Positions 13,559-18,706 of a DNA stretch of 18,706 nt are shown here, in pieces (the stretch's first letter is position 1; each line of letters begins with the position of its first letter). Made by a program: the position numbers and the translations under genes. The stretch comes from Pseudomonadota bacterium (GTDB taxonomy: Bacteria; Pseudomonadota; Alphaproteobacteria; Caulobacterales; Caulobacteraceae). The DNA lies in NCBI GenBank assembly GCA_023451375.1, contig JAEXZS010000025.1:1-18706 (forward strand). The letters run 5' to 3'. The notes beneath the pieces were generated by a model. It worked only from the letters and a program-made list of their open reading frames with translations, was not told where the DNA came from and ran no database searches.

Positions 13559-14525
13559 GGCGGACTTCCTCCGGCGCCTTATCTTCGCGGAGGCCCTTGA
13601 AGCTGGCCTGTCGCAGCCGGCCGCTGCCGGTCCACTCGGCGATCTCCGCCTGCGCGACCAGGCGCGGCTCCAGGAAGTGGAGTTTCTCGCCGCCAGTTGC
13701 CCGGGGTTGCTCCCCCGCGAACGGCGTGCGCGTGCTGGCCAGCGCCTTCAGTCGGGGTCGCAGATCCTTCAGCTCACGCTCGCCGAAGCCGTTCTTGACC
13801 GATCCGGCATAGCGCAGCTCGCCGCGCTCATAGACGCCGGTCAGTAGCCCCTTGAAGCGGCCGTCGGGACCCGCTTTCCAGCCGCCCACGACGACCTCCT
13901 GCCCCGGCCGGCACTTCGACTTCATCCAGGCCGTGTTGCGACCGGCCTTGTAGTTCTCGCCCAGCTTCTTTGAGACTATTCCTTCAAGGCGCATAGCGCA
14001 GGCGGCCTTCACCAGTTGGTCCGACGACACACCCTCGAAGTGGTCAACGTAGCGGAAGCGCTTCTCGATCGACGGCCCCGCCGCATCGAGCACCTCGCGC
14101 AAGATCTTCTTCCGCGTGGATAGGGCGTAGGGCCGAAGATCGCTCTCGCCACGATAGAGGATGTCGAAGACGAAATAGACCAGACGTCCGCTGGTGCGCC
14201 GGTTCAGGTCGCTGCGCAGGGCGGAGAAGTTCGGCTTGCCCTCCGCGTCGACGGCGCACAACTCACCGTCAAGGATGCAGTCCTCCAGCGCCTCGGCGTC
14301 CCTGGAATGGCTGGCCAGCTTCTCGGCCCAGTCGAGCCCATTGCGCGTGAACCACTTCGCCGCGCCCCCGGCGACGTTCAGCTGGAAACGGAACCCGTCA
14401 TATTTGATCTCATGAATCCAATCGCCGCCTGCGGGCGGCTTGCCCACGAGGGTTGGATGCGACAACGCCAGGAACTCAGACGGCATCCCTGGCGTCCGCT
14501 CGATGTCCTGCTTTCTGCGGGCCAT
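13548..14525 (-). CDS. ATP-dependent DNA ligase, stand-alone LigD-type ligase domain
   Basis: A 325-aa ligase that would seal nicks or double-strand ends using ATP. Nucleotidyltransferase motifs are in order: motif I KYDGFR (residues 41-46) with the adenylated Lys41, RNG (61-63), DGEL with Glu88, motif III FVFDILY (118-124), motif IV EGIVSKK (181-187) and motif V WMKSKC (200-205). An OB-fold domain follows (VVVGGWKAGPDGRFKGLLTGVYE to about 310). It matches the ligase domain of bacterial LigD, but lacks the polymerase and 3'-phosphoesterase domains, as LigC-like enzymes do. No Ku gene is in the window, so it would depend on chromosomal Ku or act in other repair. The ATG at 14525 starts family-like sequence (MARRKQDIERTPGMP). 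It diverges from the SRAP operon. Confidence 0.93.
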   Translation of the reverse strand: MARRKQDIERTPGMPSEFLALSHPTLVGKPPAGGDWIHEIKYDGFRFQLNVAGGAAKWFTRNGLDWAEKLASHSRDAEALEDCILDGELCAVDAEGKPNFSALRSDLNRRTSGRLVYFVFDILYRGESDLRPYALSTRKKILREVLDAAGPSIEKRFRYVDHFEGVSSDQLVKAACAMRLEGIVSKKLGENYKAGRNTAWMKSKCRPGQEVVVGGWKAGPDGRFKGLLTGVYERGELRYAGSVKNGFGERELKDLRPRLKALASTRTPFAGEQPRATGGEKLHFLEPRLVAQAEIAEWTGSGRLRQASFKGLREDKAPEEVRREG

Positions 14526-14563
14526 GGCGGCGAGTCGAACCCCAAGCTGGGCGATTCGATCCC

Positions 14564-14592
14564 GGCAACGGCATCTGCGTCGAGACGTTGCC
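14564..14592. promoter_or_regulatory. Symmetric EcfG-like promoter serving both operons
   Basis: GGCAACG (14564-14570) and CGTTGCC (14586-14592) form an inverted repeat. Read on the plus strand it is GCAAC-N16-CGTT; read on the minus strand it is again GCAAC-N16-CGTT. The alphaproteobacterial general-stress sigma factor EcfG (SigT in Caulobacter) recognises GGAAC-N16/17-CGTT, so each direction differs at one base of the -35 element. The -10 ends lie about 43 bases from the DUF3606 start (14633) and about 41 from the ligase start (14525). A regulator-binding palindrome is the main alternative. Confidence 0.5.
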
Positions 14593-14632
14593 CTAGCGCT
14601 GCCGACCACCCGGCGCGAACAAGGAGCCGATC

Positions 14633-14812
14633 ATGAGCGACGACAAGACCAACACCGGGAACCCCGACCGTCAGCGCATCAGCCTCTCAGAGGACTACGA
14701 GGTCCGCGACTGGGCCAAGAAGTTCAGCGTCAGCGAAGATCGGCTCCGGGCTGCGGTGCAGAAGGTCGGCAACCAGGCCGATGACGTGGAGCGGGAACTG
14801 CGGGGCTCCTGA
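14633..14812 (+). CDS. DUF3606 domain protein (59 aa)
   Basis: A very small soluble protein that is almost entirely a DUF3606 domain: DDKTNTGNPDRQRISL, then EDYEVRDWAKKFSVSEDRLRAAVQKVGNQADDVEREL. The helical part looks like a small DNA-binding fold; the function is unknown. Such genes are common in rhizobia and Caulobacterales, often with stress-induced genes. AAGGAG (about 14620) precedes the ATG. It is the first gene of a six-gene operon, and its stop overlaps the next start by one base (TGATG). Confidence 0.82.
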   Translation: MSDDKTNTGNPDRQRISLSEDYEVRDWAKKFSVSEDRLRAAVQKVGNQADDVERELRGS

Positions 14813-14955
14813 TGCGCCCGCTGACGATGCTGATAGTGGCCGCCGCGGCCGTCGCGATCAGCGTGGCCATCTGGTACGCCACTGGCGGACACTTCGTCTT
14901 CTTCGCCCTGCCGCTTCTGTTCGGCCTGCCGCTGCTGGGGCGGCGCCGGCGGTAG
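14812..14955 (+). CDS. Tiny membrane protein (47 aa)
   Basis: The frame reads MRPLTMLIVAAAAVAISVAI, then WYATGGHFVFFALPLLFGLP, then LLGRRRR. It has two membrane segments separated by a short polar turn, and an arginine tail that should stay in the cytoplasm. No family is recognised. It shares one base with the DUF3606 stop and ends 40 bases before the SRAP gene. The tight packing supports it as a real gene despite its size. Confidence 0.6.
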   Translation: MRPLTMLIVAAAAVAISVAIWYATGGHFVFFALPLLFGLPLLGRRRR

Positions 14956-14995
14956 CCGACTCCACAAACCGGGTTCGCCGTGCGAGCGTCGGGAC

Positions 14996-15703
14996 ATGTG
15001 CAATCTCTACCGCCAGCGCAGCGGGCCCCAAGCCATCATGGACCTGGCCAACGCCATGCGCTCGACCGTCGGCAACCTGGCGCCGGGCGACATCTACCCC
15101 GACTACGCCGCGCCGATCGTCCGCCTCGGTGATGATGGTGACCGGGAACTGGCGCTGGCCCGCTGGGGTATGCCGTCGTCCAAGAAGGCGCTGCTTGACG
15201 CCGCCACCAAGCGGGCGGACAAGCTGAGGGCCAAGGGGAAGGAGGTCGATTTCCCCAAGCTGCTGGAGCTGGAGCCCGACAGCGGCACGACCAACGTCCG
15301 CAACACGACCTCCGCCCACTGGCGATCCTGGCTTCAGCCGGCGCACCGCTGCCTCGTTCCCTTCACCGCCTTCAGCGAGCCCGGCCGGGACGCCGAGGGC
15401 AAGTACCGGCCAATCTGGTTCAAGCTGGCCGTCGACGATCCGGAGCCGCTGGCCTTCTTCGCCGGCATCCACGTCCGCGACTACTCCTGCGTCCGGAAGA
15501 TTAAGACCGGACTGGAGACGTGTGACCTGTTCGCCTTCCTCACCACGGAGCCGAGCGAACCGGTGAAGTCAGTCCATCCCAAGGCCATGCCGGTGATCCT
15601 GACGGAGCCGGAGGAGATCGAGACCTGGATGCGGGCGCCACGGGATGAGGCGAAGGCCCTTCAGCGGGCGCTGCCGGATGGTGCGCTGGAGATCATTTCG
15701 TGA
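14996..15703 (+). CDS. SOS response-associated peptidase (SRAP, HMCES/YedK family)
   Basis: A 235-aa SRAP domain protein. In characterised members the initiator Met is removed and Cys2 forms a thiazolidine cross-link with abasic sites in single-stranded DNA, shielding them from error-prone repair. Here the start is Met-Cys, and the other key residues are in place: Asn100 in TNVRN, Glu128 in FTAFSEP and His194 in VHPKAMPVIL. A charged insertion (about residues 61-96, KKALLDAATKRADKLRAKGK) before the active-site Asn seems characteristic of an alphaproteobacterial branch. The ATG at 14996 is fixed by the need for Cys2. It is the third gene of the operon; its stop overlaps the next start (GTGA). 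No exact LexA box is upstream; control probably comes from the promoter at 14564-14592. Confidence 0.95.
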   Translation: MCNLYRQRSGPQAIMDLANAMRSTVGNLAPGDIYPDYAAPIVRLGDDGDRELALARWGMPSSKKALLDAATKRADKLRAKGKEVDFPKLLELEPDSGTTNVRNTTSAHWRSWLQPAHRCLVPFTAFSEPGRDAEGKYRPIWFKLAVDDPEPLAFFAGIHVRDYSCVRKIKTGLETCDLFAFLTTEPSEPVKSVHPKAMPVILTEPEEIETWMRAPRDEAKALQRALPDGALEIIS

Positions 15704-15912
15704 AAGCTTACTGCTGGACAGTCGCGCTATTCGTGATGGTGATGGGCCTGGGCTTTCTCGCGATGCTTGCGGCCTCAGTGCTGCTGAACTGTGTTCTCAT
15801 GGACCAGTGCGGCACCTCGGAATGGCGCTTCTTAGCCATGGCCGCGCCCATGGGAGCTGGTTTCGCCGTCTTGGGCTTCGGGCTGATGAAGCTGATCGGG
15901 AGACCGTCATGA
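15700..15912 (+). CDS. Small membrane protein (70 aa)
   Basis: Two membrane segments, about residues 7-28 (VALFVMVMGLGFLAMLAASVLL) and 45-66 (LAMAAPMGAGFAVLGFGLMKL), joined by a loop with two cysteines (NCVLMDQCGTSEW). No family is recognised. The GTG start overlaps the SRAP stop and the TGA overlaps the next ATG (ATGA), so all three are translationally coupled. Confidence 0.68.
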   Translation: MKAYCWTVALFVMVMGLGFLAMLAASVLLNCVLMDQCGTSEWRFLAMAAPMGAGFAVLGFGLMKLIGRPS

Positions 15913-16154
15913 CTTGGGACCGACGCGATGACGGCGAACTGCAGCTGGTCGTGCTGAAGGGCTTCGAGATGGCTGTCGCCGAGGGCGAGGCGCTGGCCCT
16001 GCGGGTGGAGTTCGCCGAGGTGCAGGAACAGCTGCGCGACGAGATGGCGCCGTCGGCCAAGCAGCTGGTCATGTCGCTGGATGTGGCTGAGGCGCTGGGC
16101 CACCAGCTGGTCGAACAGGCGCGGATAGCACGTGCCGCTGAGGGTCAGGCGTAG
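15909..16154 (+). CDS. Hypothetical helical protein (81 aa)
   Basis: A soluble acidic protein, mostly helix: VLKGFEMAVAEGEALALRVEFAEV, then QEQLRDEMAPSAKQLVMSLDVAEALGHQLVEQARIARAAEGQA. The second half has a weak heptad-like pattern and could be a coiled coil. No family is recognised. It is coupled to the 70-aa membrane protein by ATGA, and its TAG shares one base with the next GTG. Confidence 0.65.
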   Translation: MTWDRRDDGELQLVVLKGFEMAVAEGEALALRVEFAEVQEQLRDEMAPSAKQLVMSLDVAEALGHQLVEQARIARAAEGQA

Positions 16155-16315
16155 TGACTGGGCCAACATCAGAAGACCCACCCGACAAGCCCTACCGCGC
16201 CGAAGACTTCAGGAGCGTTCAGTACAAGCCTCTCACCTACATGCAGCGAGAGGGCCGTAGGCTGATAATTGTCGGCATTGTTGCTGTTCTAATCCGGGAA
16301 CTGGTCGGGAGATGA
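16154..16315 (+). CDS. Tiny membrane protein (53 aa)
   Basis: The frame reads MTGPTSEDPPDKPYRAEDFR, then SVQYKPLTYMQREGRRLIIV, then GIVAVLIRELVGR. A charged N-terminal part of about 35 residues is followed by one short hydrophobic segment (LIIVGIVAVLI), so a tail-anchored topology is possible. No family is recognised. The GTG start overlaps the previous stop by one base. It is the last gene before the terminator hairpin at 16325. Confidence 0.5.
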   Translation: MTGPTSEDPPDKPYRAEDFRSVQYKPLTYMQREGRRLIIVGIVAVLIRELVGR

Positions 16316-16324
16316 AACGACGAA

Positions 16325-16352
16325 AGGCCCGCCTCCCGAAGGAAGCGGGCCT
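16325..16352. terminator. Hairpin terminator after the SRAP operon
   Basis: AGGCCCGC (16325-16332) pairs perfectly with GCGGGCCT (16345-16352) around a 12-base loop. CTTC follows on the plus strand and TTTCG on the minus strand, so it can serve both the SRAP operon and the opposing small gene ending at 16367. Confidence 0.8.
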
Positions 16353-16366
16353 CTTCACCATCAGCG

Positions 16367-16570
16367 TCAGAGGTCGATGGGGCTTGCTGTCGGGTGGGCC
16401 ACGAGCCACAAGCCGCGCTTGGACTCGTCGCGCGTCAGATGTTCGGCTCCGACGGCTCGGTCCGCCGCGACCATCGTCATGCTGCGAAAGTTTGGGTCGA
16501 ACTCGGTGATCGGAGGAACGAGCCGGAAGTAGGTCGTTCGGCCGTCAACGATGAAGGCGTACGTATGCAT
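16367..16570 (-). CDS. Hypothetical protein (67 aa)
   Basis: A small protein with a beta-rich start (MHTYAFIVDGRTTYFRLVPP) followed by DPNFRSMTMVAADRAVGAEHLTRDES and KRGLWLVAHPTA. No family is recognised. The ATG at 16570 has GGAGA at a good distance upstream; the frame remains open to 16645 without a better start. It is a single gene set between two related hairpins, one just past its end and one upstream. Confidence 0.6.
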   Translation of the reverse strand: MHTYAFIVDGRTTYFRLVPPITEFDPNFRSMTMVAADRAVGAEHLTRDESKRGLWLVAHPTASPIDL

Positions 16571-16651
16571 GGTCTTATCTCCAGCGCCATCACGGCGTGC
16601 ACGAACGATAGTGGCATATTCTCCGGATAAGCGCACACCCTTCAACGACGA

Positions 16652-16681
16652 AGACCCGCCACCCCGAAGGATGACGGGCCT
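16652..16681. terminator. Imperfect hairpin related to the SRAP-operon terminator
   Basis: Arms 16652-16661 and 16672-16681 pair at 8 of 10 positions around a loop of 10. Arms and loop (CCCGCC, CCCGAAGGA, CGGGCCT) match those of the hairpin at 16325-16352. It lies upstream of the minus-strand 67-aa gene and before the recombinase. It could block transcription entering from either side, or be a duplicated copy of the first hairpin. Confidence 0.5.
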
Positions 16682-16819
16682 CGATAGCGGAGCTTGTTCG
16701 GCTCAACGCTGGATCAGTCCTCTCCCGACCGATCACCAGACTGCTGAACGGCAGTTGGTCGGGAGGGTTGCGCTAGCTGGGCCAAGTCGTCGCCACCACG
16801 TGCGTCCAAGGAGGGCGTC

Positions 16820-18196
16820 ATGCCGATCAGAGCCGCTCAATATCTCCGCATGTCGACCGAGAGCCAGCGGTACTCGCTGGTCAATCAGGCTGCCGCCATT
16901 TCCGCCTTCGCCCTTCATGAAGGCTACGAGGTCGTCGCAACCTACGAGGACGCAGGCAGGAGCGGAGTGACCTTTGAGAAGCGTGAGGGGCTGAAAGCGC
17001 TCTTATCAGACGTGGTGAAGGGGGCCGGCGACTACACCGCTGTCCTCGTCCTCGACGTCAGCCGGTGGGGGCGGTTTCAGGACCCAGATCAGGCTGCCTT
17101 CCACGAGTTCACGTGCCGGGCTGCGGGCGTGGACGTGAAGTACGTTGGCGAGCAGTTCGACTATGGCCCGACCGGGTCGATCATGAAGCAGCTCAAACGG
17201 GTCATGGCGGGCGAGTATAGCCGGGAACTTTCGGCGAAGGTGAAGCATGCCAAGAGGCGCATCTCATCCCTAGGACTGCATCAGGGCGGCCGCTGCCCGT
17301 TAGGCGTCGCCCGCTTGGAGGAGCGGCCCGATGGATCGCCGGTCCGTGTGCTCGCGCGCGGAGAGCGAAAAAGCCGCCCGGAAAACGGGCTGCGTTACGT
17401 CCACGGCGACCCTCACGAGATCGCCATTGTTAAGCGGATTTTCGCGCTCTACCTCACACGGAAGAAGCGGCCTGCGGAGATCGGGCGTCAGCTGACCGAG
17501 GAGGGCCTGACCTGGCTGGACAGCCAGGCCATAACCTTCCAACACGTCCGCAGAGTGCTGTCGTGCGACCTTCTTACGGGTCGGCTGATTTCCGGAAAGG
17601 TGGAACACTTTCTCGGTGGGCGCCGCGAAGAGCGCCAGCGAAGCGAGTGGCGATTCATCAAGGTCTTCGAACCGATCATCTCGCCGGCACGATTCAGGGC
17701 GGCGGAACAGCGACGTCTCGCTCTAGGCGGCGTCACGCGGCGCCCGAGCGATGGGCAGCTACTCAAGGCTCTCCGCAAAGCGCTTGAGCAGCATGGCCAA
17801 CTAACCCTTCGGATTGTGGATGCCTCGAAGCACTGTCCGAGCGCGTCGACCTACGAAAAAGCATTCGGTTCTCTCGGTCGGGCCCTAGAGCTCATCGGAG
17901 AAACACCAAGGCGCAATCATCTGGGCGGCAAACTCGGGCACGAGATACCTAGGACTGATCTGATTGCGGCCATGAGGCGGATTGAGGCCATGCATGGTTA
18001 TGTCTCGGCGGGCCTTCTTCGATCCGACCCCAACGCCCCTACCGCGGAAACTTACATTCAGAGGTTCGGCTCGTTGACCGCAGCCTATCGGGAGGCAGGT
18101 GTCGCGAGACGCGACACACGCAAGCGTATCATTCCAGCCGCTATGCCTTGGCGGAGCCGTTCTGCCCGACAAAGCAAAACTGCCGAGGCAGGCTAG
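16820..18196 (+). CDS. Serine recombinase with C-terminal homing-endonuclease-associated-like repeats
   Basis: A 458-aa site-specific recombinase. The resolvase-type catalytic domain (about 1-150) has nucleophile Ser12 in YLRMSTESQ and the arginines Arg82 and Arg85 in DVSRWGRF. A recombinase domain follows (about 155-290: PLGVARLEE, HEIAIVKRIFALYL, TFQHVRRVLSCDLLTGRL). The C-terminus lacks the usual zinc ribbon. It has two repeats of about 50 residues ending in CPSASTYEKAFGSLGRALELIG and PTAETYIQRFGSLTAAYREAG, a pattern like the HNHR repeat found beside homing endonucleases, here presumably binding DNA. GGAGGG lies about 10 bases before the ATG. It probably drove movement of this segment or of an element nested in it; its att sites are not identified. 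The tRNA scar at 9008 is more typical of a tyrosine integrase. Confidence 0.9.
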   Translation: MPIRAAQYLRMSTESQRYSLVNQAAAISAFALHEGYEVVATYEDAGRSGVTFEKREGLKALLSDVVKGAGDYTAVLVLDVSRWGRFQDPDQAAFHEFTCRAAGVDVKYVGEQFDYGPTGSIMKQLKRVMAGEYSRELSAKVKHAKRRISSLGLHQGGRCPLGVARLEERPDGSPVRVLARGERKSRPENGLRYVHGDPHEIAIVKRIFALYLTRKKRPAEIGRQLTEEGLTWLDSQAITFQHVRRVLSCDLLTGRLISGKVEHFLGGRREERQRSEWRFIKVFEPIISPARFRAAEQRRLALGGVTRRPSDGQLLKALRKALEQHGQLTLRIVDASKHCPSASTYEKAFGSLGRALELIGETPRRNHLGGKLGHEIPRTDLIAAMRRIEAMHGYVSAGLLRSDPNAPTAETYIQRFGSLTAAYREAGVARRDTRKRIIPAAMPWRSRSARQSKTAEAG

Positions 18197-18246
18197 ACGG
18201 CCGTAATCCCAGTGGAACCGGATGACGCTCTCGACGCCATGCGGAG

Positions 18247-18588
18247 ATGAAGCAACGGAAGCAGCTGGAGGATGAGAATGGCCGGCTGCGCAAGCTCGTG
18301 GCGGACTTGCCGCTGGACCGGGAGATGTTGCAGGACGTGATCCGCCGAAGGCTCTGAGGCCTGGTCGCAAGCGCGAGCTGGTGGACGGGTGTCGGAGTGA
18401 CTGGGGCGTGTCGAATCCGGCGGGCGTGCCGGGTGCTGAAAATGGACACGTCGAGCTACCACTGCCGATCCCGCCACCCCGACCAGGCCGGCCTCGAAGC
18501 CCGGATTAAGGCGACTTGCCAGACGCGCGTGCGCTACGGCTATCGCCGGGTGCATGTCCTGTTGCAGCACGAAGGCAAGCTGACGTGA
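18247..18588 (+). pseudogene. IS3-family (IS407-like) transposase remnant, truncated and frameshifted
   Basis: Frame 1 (18247-18357) gives the end of OrfA: KQLEDENGRLRKLVADLPLD, then REMLQDVIRRRL and a stop. OrfB continues as RPGRKRELVDGCRSDWGVS and then needs one base removed at 18414-18415 to go on as IRRACRVLKMDTSSYHCRS, HPDQAGLEARIK and RVRYGYRRVHVLL. It stops at 18588, before the DDE catalytic core. The element is therefore truncated at both ends and carries a single-base insertion in OrfB. It cannot encode a transposase. Confidence 0.85.
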
Positions 18589-18664
18589 TGGTGTGGACGA
18601 CCTCCGCCTAACCGGCTGTTCTGGCGGTGTCGTCATCAGGGACGTCACGTCTAGGAGCGGTATC

Positions 18665-18706
18665 ATGCAGACCATCGCTGTCGTCGGGCTCGATCTGGCG
18701 AAGACT
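18665..18706 (+). CDS. IS110-family transposase, first 14 codons (cut by window edge)
   Basis: The frame from ATG 18665 reads MQTIAVVGLDLAKT to the right edge. This is the characteristic start of IS110-family transposases, in which a beta strand ends in the first Asp of the RuvC-like DEDD site (GLDLAK). AGGAGCGG lies just upstream. It lies 76 bases after the end of the IS3 remnant, so the IS110 element may have inserted into and cut off the IS3 copy. The call rests on 14 residues. Confidence 0.65.
   Translation, partial: MQTIAVVGLDLAKT

Noticed and set aside
14530..14560. tRNA or tmRNA 3' end, suggested by GGGGTTCGACTCGCCGCCA on the minus strand
   Set aside because: The T-stem does not pair well, and no anticodon arm or acceptor stem surrounds it. 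It lies in the ligase leader.
14971..14985. LexA box upstream of the SRAP gene (GTTCGCCGTGCGAGC)
   Set aside because: The second half is GAGC, two mismatches from GTTC. It is not a credible site.
1..18706. CRISPR array, rRNA genes or plasmid/phage replication genes
   Set aside because: No regularly spaced direct repeats, no rRNA sequence and no replication initiator, capsid or terminase motifs were seen on either strand.

Overview
The window looks like alphaproteobacterial, high-GC chromosomal DNA, most likely from Caulobacterales (Brevundimonas or a relative). This rests on the kup-rsmB-rpe-heparinase gene order, the GC-rich codon use, a GTTC-N7-GTTC SOS box of the alphaproteobacterial type and promoter-like elements of the EcfG type. 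The genus is an inference.

Positions 1-8894 are ordinary chromosome. A tightly packed minus-strand operon runs kup (potassium uptake) -> rsmB (16S rRNA methyltransferase) -> rpe (pentose-phosphate epimerase) -> a heparinase II/III-like gene cut by the left edge. Divergent from it on the plus strand are an Rrf2-type regulator coupled to a short-chain dehydrogenase, then a hybrid histidine kinase (PAS-GAF-HisKA-HATPase-REC) and a DUF1801 protein.

At 9008-9057 lies the 3' two-thirds of a tRNA-Arg(ACG) gene on the minus strand without its 5' part. This is the usual scar of an integrated element, and everything to its right looks like accessory DNA with visibly lower GC. By orientation, the intact tRNA should lie beyond the right edge, so the window holds only the left part of an island.

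The island (about 9008-18706) is built from small compact operons. (a) 9129-11355, plus: a secreted nuclease-like protein, two small membrane proteins and a VapBC45-like toxin-antitoxin pair; three of the junctions carry near-identical copies of one translation-initiation module, one of them with an 11-G run. (b) 12459-11420, minus: two lipoproteins and an Excalibur-domain protein. (c) 12677-13370, plus: three overlapping small genes behind a perfect LexA-type box. (d) 14525-13367, minus: a stand-alone LigD-type ATP-dependent DNA ligase and a small zinc-finger protein. (e) 14633-16315, plus: six packed genes, namely a DUF3606 protein, a 47-aa membrane protein, an SRAP (HMCES/YedK) abasic-site protein, a 70-aa membrane protein, an 81-aa soluble protein and a 53-aa membrane protein. 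Operons (d) and (e) diverge from an inverted repeat that reads as an EcfG-like promoter in both directions. Together (c)-(e) look like a mobile DNA-damage and stress-response cassette under SOS and probable general-stress control.

The right end carries a small minus-strand gene flanked by two related hairpins, a serine recombinase with an unusual C-terminal repeat region, a broken IS3-family remnant, and the first 14 codons of an IS110-family transposase cut by the edge.
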